64,000 bases of DNA from Novosphingobium sp. SG919. Its GTDB lineage: Bacteria; Pseudomonadota; Alphaproteobacteria; Sphingomonadales; Sphingomonadaceae. A model generated the notes under the pieces. The model was not told where the DNA came from. It was given only the letters and a program-made list of their open reading frames with translations, and did not search any database. Shown here one piece after another: positions 54,006 through 60,504 of this stretch (within the stretch, counting starts at the first letter, position 1; the number at the start of each line of letters is the position of its first letter). The stretch spans positions 558,001-622,000 of the forward strand of contig NZ_JABCNG010000001.1 in assembly GCF_012932495.1 (NCBI RefSeq), given 5' to 3'. The translations under genes were made by a program, and so were the position numbers.

Positions 54006-54131
54006 AAAACTCGCGCCCTCCGTTCGGAACGGCATAGCGTGCGGGCGTGACGTGGGTTTTGCAGAACGATGATGGTCTTGCGTCAATTGCCGGGGCGCTG
54101 TCGCACAGCTGTCGCAATGACGGGGAAGGAA

Positions 54132-54207
54132 TGGTAGGCCCGGCAGGATTTGAACCCGCGACCTAGCCGTTATGAGCGGCCAGCTCTAACCACTGAGCTA
54201 CGGGCCC
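54132..54207 (-). tRNA. tRNA-Ile2 (anticodon CAT, lysidine type)
   Basis: A 76-base cloverleaf on the minus strand. Acceptor GGGCCCG/CGGGCCT (one G-U), D-arm AGCTCAGTGGTTAGAGC, anticodon loop CTCATAA and CCA encoded. The body pattern (TAGCTCAGTGGTTAGAGC ... CTCATAA) matches tRNA-Ile with a CAU anticodon modified by TilS rather than an initiator or elongator tRNA-Met. Confidence 0.9.
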
Positions 54208-54285
54208 CCGTTGCGCCAGTTGCCGTTAAAGCGCCGCTGCGCACTTGGCAAGAAAGCGTGTTGGCGCGTGGTGTCTTGGAACACG

Positions 54286-55323
54286 TCAGATCAGCGCGGC
54301 CTGCATGATATCGTGAACGCCGGCCGGCTTGATGCCGCAGCACGCCAGGTGCGTGAAGACAACGCGCCACCAGTCATAGAGCTGGTCGAGCTGGCGCGCG
54401 TCGCGCACGTAAGGGGTATGGCCGGGGCGCAGCGAGGGGCTGTGGAACGAGAACACCAGGACAGGCAGGCCATCGGCCAGCGCGAGGTCGATGCAGCGCA
54501 CCGCTTCGGCTGCGGTGACGCCTTCGGGTGTCAGCGGCACCCGATTCATCATGCCCGCGCGCGCCATCCCGCCGCGCAGGCGCGGCACCCGCCACAGGCG
54601 CGGGAACAGCCAGGGCCCCTGATGGCGCAACAGGCCCGAAAACACCGTGGTCAGCGGCAGTTCCATCAACCCGCCCTGGCGATCCACCCACCAGGGATGC
54701 AGCGGCAGCCCGGTGAAATCGGGGCCACCCTGGCTGGAATAATCGAAATGGGTGCGCACCGAGGTATCGATGGCAATGCCCGATTCGGCCAGGATCCGCG
54801 CCGTGGCCGGGCCCACGCCATAGCGCCCGGCGCGATAGATGCGCGGCGCATCGCCAAAGGCCGCGGCAATCGTATTGCGCAGCTTGACCAGCTTGGCGCG
54901 TTCCAGCGCGGGGGGCAGGTTGCCGGCAAAGCTGTTGAAGGTGTTGAGCTCTTCCTGGTGTGGTGGATTGACCCAGGGATGCAGCTGCACGCCGATTTCG
55001 GCGCGGCCATCGCGCACCGCCTGGCCCAGCGCGTCGCCCACGGCCGGGTCGCTGGCGATGGGATAATCGATCAGGTAGATCGGGGCGACGCCGAACCCCT
55101 CGCAAAACTGCTGGAACTTGGCCAGGCGCGGTACATGGCTCAGGCCATGGCCGGTCCGTTCGAACGGCTTGGCCCAGTCGAACTCTTCCTCGGTATCGAC
55201 CGTGACCACGAAGCGCTGTCCGAAATCAGGCGCAAAGCGCACCCGCGCGGCTGCAGGCGGCGGACAGGTGATCCGCGCATCGGGGCCAGCGCCGCCGGCG
55301 TCGCGCGCAACCGGGGCAGGCAA
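54286..55323 (-). CDS. Polysaccharide deacetylase family protein (WalW-like)
   Basis: 345 residues. NodB-like fold: FVVTVDTEEEFDW (the first metal Asp), GVQLHPWVNPPHQEE, YRAGRYGVGPAT and FSFHSPSLRPGHTPYV. The motif pattern and length match the WalW-type polysaccharide deacetylase found beside sensor kinases in sphingomonads. It lies 5 bases after the histidine kinase gene and is likely co-transcribed. Substrate: some N-acetylated glycan, unknown. Confidence 0.85.
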   Translation of the reverse strand: MPAPVARDAGGAGPDARITCPPPAAARVRFAPDFGQRFVVTVDTEEEFDWAKPFERTGHGLSHVPRLAKFQQFCEGFGVAPIYLIDYPIASDPAVGDALGQAVRDGRAEIGVQLHPWVNPPHQEELNTFNSFAGNLPPALERAKLVKLRNTIAAAFGDAPRIYRAGRYGVGPATARILAESGIAIDTSVRTHFDYSSQGGPDFTGLPLHPWWVDRQGGLMELPLTTVFSGLLRHQGPWLFPRLWRVPRLRGGMARAGMMNRVPLTPEGVTAAEAVRCIDLALADGLPVLVFSFHSPSLRPGHTPYVRDARQLDQLYDWWRVVFTHLACCGIKPAGVHDIMQAALI

Positions 55324-55328
55324 CGTGA

Positions 55329-57314
55329 TCAGCCCGCTTGGGCCGGGGCGATGCTGCCCTCGTCTGGATGATCGCCCTGCGCGCCCGCTGCGGGCAACTG
55401 CACGACCAGGCGGGCCGCCTCGCGCCGCAACTGGCCGCCCATGGCGCGCAGTTCGGCCGCAGCCAGGCGCAGGGCAAAGCCGTTACCCATCATGCCACCT
55501 GGCCCCAGCGCGCCGCCTTGTGCCCTGGCGCCATCGGCGGCGAACAGGGTGGCATCATCGCGCATGGCGAGCGCGGCGGGCAAGGGCAGGTCGAGCCGCA
55601 CGGCCCCGCCCGTGGCCCCCGGTTCGAGCGCGATCGCCAGCCGCTCGCCAGGCGCTGCGGTGCTGGCGATCACCGCCAGCAGCCGCCACATGGCGTGTTC
55701 GAGTTCGGCAGCCGGTGCTGCCACGGCAACCGGGGCGGCGGGCGCCTGCCAGCGCAGCCGCACTTCACGCGGGCCGATCACCGGATCGAGCTGCGCCACC
55801 AGGCGGGCGAGCAGCGCGGCAAGATCGGTGGCATCGCCGGCCACCGGCATATCGGCCGCGCCGGTTTCCAGGCGGGCCAACCGTTCCAGATCTTCAAAGC
55901 CGGCCAGCATGCGCGCGGCATCGGCCGCGATGCTGGCGGCCAGGCTGCGATACTGGTGCGGCGTGGCGCCGAACACCTGCTGCTGGATCATTTCGGCAAA
56001 GCCCTGGATCGCGTTGATCGGGGTGCGCAACTCGTGCAGCGTCTGGCGCAGGCGGTCAGCGCCCTGGGCCACCGGGGCCGGTTCGGGGGCAGCGGCGGCC
56101 ATTGCCTGCGCCGGGCGGCGCAGGCGGGCGCGATAGCCGGCAAAGGCGCCACCGGCCTGGGCGAACACCGGCACCGCATCGATCTGCCATGCGCCGGCGA
56201 CCGCTGCGGCGCCATCGATCAGCAGCACCCCGGCACTGATGGGAAGGCGCGCGGCAAAGGCGCGGGTGCTGCGCGCATCGAGCCGGGCCGGGGCATGCGG
56301 CTGGCCGGTAAACGGGCGATGCCCCACCAGCATGGGCGCCCAATCGGCATCGGCGGCCACCACGGTGCCCAGCGCATCGATCGCCAGGTCTATGCCCAGC
56401 GGGCGCGGCGCGTCGATCGCTGGCTCATCGGCAAAGGGCAGGCGCGGGTGGGGATCGGCGGCCAAGCCGGCACGGTCGGCCGGGCTGGCGATGGCGGTCG
56501 GCCCGCCGGGCCGCGCTTCGCGATCGCGGCGGAACGCTTCGATCCGACGCACGATGGCGCCGATGCCCTCGCTGGCGGCAGGCGACAGCAGCGGGGCGGG
56601 CGGCGGGCCAGCGTCGATCGTGTCTGCCGAAGGCAGTGGGGCCGGCGGGGCGGCTGGTTCAGTCGCCGCGGCGACCGGTTGGGGCACGTCAACGACCTCA
56701 GGCGCGACCGCCACGGTGGCGGCGGCGTGGTCGCCATCAGGTTCGGGTGCGGACAGCGCGAAATCGTCGATGCCCAGCCGCGCGAGCAGCGCTTCCACTG
56801 CCGGGCCCAGATCGCGGCGGTGGCGCAGGAAACCGCGGGCATGGATCGGCAAGCGCGGTACCAGGTTCAGCCAGGCTGCCTCATCAAGCCGGGCGGCGCG
56901 AATGGCGGCGAGCGCCAGGCGCGGCGCCTGGGCAGCGAAATGTGCCACCAGACGCGGATTGGCCAGCGGCGTCCCGGCAAGCAGCGCGGCGGCGCCTTCG
57001 TGCCCGCCCGGTGCAGCGGCAATGGCCTGGAACAACGAGTCGAGCCGGAAGAGGCCATCGTCGTGCCGCTCTGTCCAGGCGGCCTGGTCCACGCGGCCCA
57101 GCAGATCGGCCAGCTGGCGAAACTGCACGCGCATGCCAGCAGGCCCGGCGGCGCGCGTGCGCAGCACCGTTTCCAGGCGATCGTCCACGATCATCTGGAG
57201 ACCGGGCATGTGGAGACCGGGCGCCCGGCCGCCTGGCGCCAGGCGGCCGGGCGCGGGCGCGAAGGGAGGATCAAGATCGGCAGGCATCGCTCTCGCCGGG
57301 ACATCCTTGTGCAC
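55329..57314 (-). CDS. Unusual histidine kinase with degenerate ATP-binding domain
   Basis: 661 residues, no membrane helix. Residues 40-185 are an Ala-rich helical domain, followed by a Pro/Ala linker (190-290), a PAS-like domain (about 305-400), a HisKA dimerisation domain with phospho-acceptor His428 in LHELRTPINAIQGFAEMI, and a HATPase-like tail. In that tail the conserved Asn of the N-box is not seen (ELEHAMWRLL, residues 537-546) and the G-box is weak (MGNGFALRLAAAELRAMGG). It may therefore be a weak kinase, a phosphatase or a pseudokinase. No response regulator gene is adjacent; the deacetylase follows. Confidence 0.82.
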   Translation of the reverse strand: MHKDVPARAMPADLDPPFAPAPGRLAPGGRAPGLHMPGLQMIVDDRLETVLRTRAAGPAGMRVQFRQLADLLGRVDQAAWTERHDDGLFRLDSLFQAIAAAPGGHEGAAALLAGTPLANPRLVAHFAAQAPRLALAAIRAARLDEAAWLNLVPRLPIHARGFLRHRRDLGPAVEALLARLGIDDFALSAPEPDGDHAAATVAVAPEVVDVPQPVAAATEPAAPPAPLPSADTIDAGPPPAPLLSPAASEGIGAIVRRIEAFRRDREARPGGPTAIASPADRAGLAADPHPRLPFADEPAIDAPRPLGIDLAIDALGTVVAADADWAPMLVGHRPFTGQPHAPARLDARSTRAFAARLPISAGVLLIDGAAAVAGAWQIDAVPVFAQAGGAFAGYRARLRRPAQAMAAAAPEPAPVAQGADRLRQTLHELRTPINAIQGFAEMIQQQVFGATPHQYRSLAASIAADAARMLAGFEDLERLARLETGAADMPVAGDATDLAALLARLVAQLDPVIGPREVRLRWQAPAAPVAVAAPAAELEHAMWRLLAVIASTAAPGERLAIALEPGATGGAVRLDLPLPAALAMRDDATLFAADGARAQGGALGPGGMMGNGFALRLAAAELRAMGGQLRREAARLVVQLPAAGAQGDHPDEGSIAPAQAG

Positions 57315-57541
57315 GGCCTTTTCACATGGGGCATTGCCCTGCCGGAGGCAAGCCGGTTACGGACCGTTTCGAAACTCATCCCTCTGCCTTTAAGCCCCAG
57401 GCTTTTAAGAAAGTGTGGCGATGCATCGGGGGCCGTGCAGAAGCGGTTCGTTCATCCTGGAGCGGGTTTTTGCAGGCTATGCACCGCCTTTGGTGCTGGC
57501 TGTTGTGATGGTGCGTTGCATTGTAGGACAATTGCGATATG

Positions 57542-57558
57542 AGCTAATAATATTAGCT
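57542..57558. promoter_or_regulatory. Palindromic operator upstream of lrp
   Basis: AGCTAATA-A-TATTAGCT, a perfect 8-bp inverted repeat around one A, about 55 bases before the lrp ATG. Its AT-rich dyad form resembles Lrp/AsnC binding sites (C/TAG-rich ends, AT centre), so autoregulation is likely. The 299-base gap 57315-57613 holds nothing else I can support. Confidence 0.7.
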
Positions 57559-57613
57559 TCACTGCCAGCGGTGACGCACAATCTTGCGGATCGAGCGGCT
57601 AACGAACACGAAC

Positions 57614-58081
57614 ATGGCAACACTGGACGGAATTGACAGGCGGCTGCTGGCCGAACTTCAGGACGAGGGCCGCGTCACCAACGTGGAATTGGCCCAGCGC
57701 GTGGGATTGACCGCGCCGCCTTGCCTGCGCCGCGTGCGCGCGCTGGAAGAGGCTGGCGTGATCCGCGGCTATCACGCCGATCTCGACCCGGCCAAGCTGG
57801 GCTTTGCGATCACGGTCTTTGCGCTGGTCAGCCTGAAGAGCCAGGCCGAAGAATCGCTGCGCCAGTTTGAAGAGCACATGCGCACGCTGCCCGAAGTGCG
57901 CGAGTGCCACATGCTAAACGGCGAGATCGACTTCATCCTCAAGATCGTCAGCCGCGACCTGCAGAGCTTCCAGGAATTCCTGACCAGCAAGCTGACGCCT
58001 GCGCCCAACGTGGCAAGCGTGAAGACCTCGCTCACCATCCGCACGGCCAAGCAGGTGCCCGGGGTGCCGTTCAGCGAGTGA
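57614..58081 (+). CDS. lrp: Lrp/AsnC-family transcriptional regulator
   Basis: 155 residues from ATG 57614 (MATLDGIDRRLLAELQDEGRVTN). N-terminal HTH (NVELAQRVGLTAPPCLRRVRALEEAGVIRGY) followed by the RAM ligand-binding domain (FAITVFALVSLKSQAEESLRQFEEHM ... VRECHMLNGEIDFILKIV). Length and motifs are those of Lrp proper, a leucine-responsive global regulator. Divergent from the histidine kinase. A palindrome lies 55 bases upstream. Confidence 0.94.
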   Translation: MATLDGIDRRLLAELQDEGRVTNVELAQRVGLTAPPCLRRVRALEEAGVIRGYHADLDPAKLGFAITVFALVSLKSQAEESLRQFEEHMRTLPEVRECHMLNGEIDFILKIVSRDLQSFQEFLTSKLTPAPNVASVKTSLTIRTAKQVPGVPFSE

Positions 58082-58111
58082 CCGCCTCGGCGTTTCGGGC
58101 CGGGCGTGTGG

Positions 58112-58188
58112 GGCTTTGACAAGCTCAGCCCGAACCGACCCTGGGATGGTAAACCCCATCTCCGTTCGCCCTGAGCCTGTCGAAGGGC
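58112..58188. repeat. Family-2 inverted palindrome pair between lrp and the chorismate mutase gene
   Basis: Left arm GGCTTTGACAAGCTCAGCCC (from 58112) and right arm CTGAGCCTGTCGAAGGGC (to 58188) are inverted copies with about 25 bases between. It sits in the gap between two convergent genes, where it could also act as a transcription-end hairpin. Confidence 0.9.
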
Positions 58189-58246
58189 GCTGGCGCCGCG
58201 CTTGTGGCGCATGGCCCACCCTTTCGGGCAGGGCACGCGGCGTGGT

Positions 58247-58549
58247 TCAGCCTTCCGCCTTGGCCTGCTTGTGGTGGCGGATCACTTCCTCGATGACGAA
58301 GCGCAGGAATTTTTCGGAAAATTCCGGGTCCAGCCGTGCTTCTTCGGCCAGCTTGCGCAGGCGCGCGATCTGGCGTTCCTCGCGGCCCGGATCGCTGGCC
58401 GGAAGGGCGTTTTGCGCCTTGTAGGCGCCCACCGCCTGGGTAATGCGAAAGCGTTCGGCCAGGATGTGAATCATCGCGGCATCGATGTTGTCGATGCTCT
58501 GGCGATAGCCGGCCAGAACCGGGTCTTGCCCTTCGGCAGGTGCGCTCAT
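58247..58549 (-). CDS. Chorismate mutase (AroQ class)
   Basis: 100 residues, a single all-helical AroQ domain: YRQSIDNIDAAMIHILAERFRITQAVGAYKA, then RE.RQIARLRKLAEEARLDPEF and FLRFVIEEVIRHHK. It converts chorismate to prephenate. It is divergent from the polyprenyl synthase gene and convergent with lrp. Confidence 0.93.
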   Translation of the reverse strand: MSAPAEGQDPVLAGYRQSIDNIDAAMIHILAERFRITQAVGAYKAQNALPASDPGREERQIARLRKLAEEARLDPEFSEKFLRFVIEEVIRHHKQAKAEG

Positions 58550-58653
58550 GTGCCTGTCTTGCCTTTTCGTCGATCGCGTTCAAGTGCTCCGCTTGCCGCT
58601 ACCGTGCAACTTGCGACTTGCCAAGCCGTGCCCCACACGCCAAGCGGGCAGCG

Positions 58654-59667
58654 ATGACTGCTACCCTCCATACGCTCCCCCGCAAGGCCGAACCCTCGCT
58701 GGCGCCGCTGATGGCGCTGGTGGCCGATGACATGAACAGCGTCAACGCGGTGATTCTCGACCGGATGCAATCACGCATCCCGTTGATCCCGGCCCTTGCC
58801 GGGCATCTCATTGCCGGTGGCGGCAAGCGCATGCGCCCGATGCTCACGCTCGCCGGGGCGGCGCTTCTGGGCTATGGCGGCAGCCGCCATTTCAAGCTGG
58901 CAGCGGCCGTGGAATTCATCCACACCGCCACCCTGCTGCACGATGACGTGGTCGATGGATCGGACATGCGGCGCGGCAAGAAGGCCGCCAACATCATTTA
59001 TGGCAACCCGGCCACGGTGCTGGTGGGCGATTTCCTGTTTTCGCGCAGTTTCGAACTGATGGTCGAAGACGGTTCGCTCAAAGTGCTGCGCATCCTCTCC
59101 AATGCCTCGGCCGTGATTGCCGAGGGCGAGGTGGACCAGCTTGTGGCCCAGCGCCAGGTGGAAACCAGCGAAGAACGCTATCTTTCCATCATCAACGCCA
59201 AGACGGCAGCGCTGTTTGCCGCCGCCTGCCGCATCGCCGCGGTGGTGGCCGAGCGGGGCGAGGCCGATGAACTGGCGCTCGATGCCTATGGCCGCAACCT
59301 GGGCATAGCATTCCAGCTGGCCGACGATGCCATCGACTATGATTCCGATGCTTCGGAAATGGGCAAGGACCAGGGCGACGATTTCCGCGAAGGCAAGATG
59401 ACCCTGCCGGTGATCCTGGCCTATGCGCGCGGCAACGAGGAAGAGCGCGGGTTCTGGCGCGATGCGATTGCCGGCAACCGCAACAGCGATGCCGATCTGG
59501 CCCAGGCGATCGCCCTGATCCGCAAGCACGATGCCGTCAACGCCACGCGTGAGCGTGCGCGCCATTATGCCCAGCGCGCGATCGATGCGATTGCCGGCTT
59601 CCCCGCCAGTGCGGCCAAGGCGGCGATGGGCGAAGCGGCCGAATTCGCGGTGGCGCGCCGTTATTAA
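58654..59667 (+). CDS. Long-chain polyprenyl diphosphate synthase (ubiquinone side chain)
   Basis: 337 residues from ATG 58654. The two aspartate-rich motifs are LLHDDVVDGSDMRRG (first) and FQLADDAIDYDSD (second), with GGGKRMRPMLTL before them and EGEVDQLV and KTAALFAAA between. The residues just before the first DDxxD are small, which allows a long product; in sphingomonads this should be decaprenyl diphosphate for ubiquinone-10 (inference). The longer frame overlapping the chorismate mutase gene is rejected. Confidence 0.92.
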   Translation: MTATLHTLPRKAEPSLAPLMALVADDMNSVNAVILDRMQSRIPLIPALAGHLIAGGGKRMRPMLTLAGAALLGYGGSRHFKLAAAVEFIHTATLLHDDVVDGSDMRRGKKAANIIYGNPATVLVGDFLFSRSFELMVEDGSLKVLRILSNASAVIAEGEVDQLVAQRQVETSEERYLSIINAKTAALFAAACRIAAVVAERGEADELALDAYGRNLGIAFQLADDAIDYDSDASEMGKDQGDDFREGKMTLPVILAYARGNEEERGFWRDAIAGNRNSDADLAQAIALIRKHDAVNATRERARHYAQRAIDAIAGFPASAAKAAMGEAAEFAVARRY

Positions 59668-59678
59668 TTCCAGGAGGC

Positions 59679-59867
59679 CTAGTGCAGCAACTGCGCCAGG
59701 CCTTCGACCACCGAGGATCCGGCCAGCGGGCCGATCAGCAGAAACAGCAGGTTGACCGCCACGATCAACACCACGATGCGCTGGCGGCGCGGCGTGAGGC
59801 GGGGCGCGGAAGCGGGCTGCCGGTTGGGTGGTGCCGGCGGCCACGGGTCTTTCAGGTCGAGAAACAT
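59679..59867 (-). CDS. Small single-pass membrane protein, function unknown
   Basis: 62 residues from ATG 59867 (MFLDLKDPWPPAPP), with AAGAGGA about 5 bases upstream. A Pro-rich basic N-terminus leads to one membrane helix (RIVVLIVAVNLLFLLIGPLAG). It is convergent with the polyprenyl synthase gene, 11 bases away. I recognise no family; similar short proteins are commonly annotated as hypothetical in sphingomonads. Confidence 0.65.
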   Translation of the reverse strand: MFLDLKDPWPPAPPNRQPASAPRLTPRRQRIVVLIVAVNLLFLLIGPLAGSSVVEGLAQLLH

Positions 59868-60069
59868 GGCGTCCTCTTGGGGGCTGGGCCGTGCCCCAGG
59901 GGCACCTGCGAACAAAGAGTATCACGCTTTGCCCGTCACCGCACGGGCCCTCATGGGCAGTTCGGATGCACTTGGCCGCGCGCAGGCGGCTGCGCACCTT
60001 GCCAGCCGCGGGGGCCGGCGTGCTATGGCGGTGCACCCATCCTTTCCCCCATCGTGACAAAGGCCTGCC

Positions 60070-60450
60070 ATGACCGCCACGCCCTTTCGCCCCGTTCTCT
60101 ACCTCAAGCGCTCGTGCCCGTTCTGCCTCAAAGTGGCGGCGCTGTTGCGCGAGGTGGGCGCGTTCGACACTGTCGACCTGCGCGCGTTCTGGCCCGGTGA
60201 TGAGCACGAAGCACCGATCCGCGCAGCGCTTGCGCCACATCTTGAGAAGATCACGTTTCCCGCCCTGGAAGTGGAGCCGGGCCGCTTCATTGCCGATTCC
60301 GATGCGATCGTGGCGCTCTATGCGCAAAAGGCCGGCGTCGATCCGGCGAACCTGCCGTTCTATCAGTATGTCATGGCCGGCCCGTTCCGTCGCATTCGCG
60401 AAGCACACGTGGAAACCCTGGAACTCAAGAAGCGGCTGGGCGAGGCCTGA
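60070..60450 (+). CDS. Glutathione S-transferase N-terminal/glutaredoxin-like protein
   Basis: 126 residues. A thioredoxin-like fold with the redox motif CPFC at residues 16-19 (YLKRSCPFCLKVAALLREVG) and the cis-Pro/GSH site ITFPALEVEPGRFIADSDAIVALY. There is only a short helical tail instead of a full GST C-terminal domain. AAAGG lies 6 bases before the ATG. It may act as a monothiol or dithiol glutaredoxin-type reductase. It precedes hrpB by 54 bases. Confidence 0.88.
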   Translation: MTATPFRPVLYLKRSCPFCLKVAALLREVGAFDTVDLRAFWPGDEHEAPIRAALAPHLEKITFPALEVEPGRFIADSDAIVALYAQKAGVDPANLPFYQYVMAGPFRRIREAHVETLELKKRLGEA

Positions 60451-60504
60451 CGGCCATTGCACCGGTGATGGCCAAGCGTCGGGCAAGACGATAAAGGCAG
60501 CGGC

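Noticed and set aside
54132-54207. tRNA-Met
   Set aside because: The CAT anticodon alone would suggest Met, but the body matches lysidine-type tRNA-Ile2.
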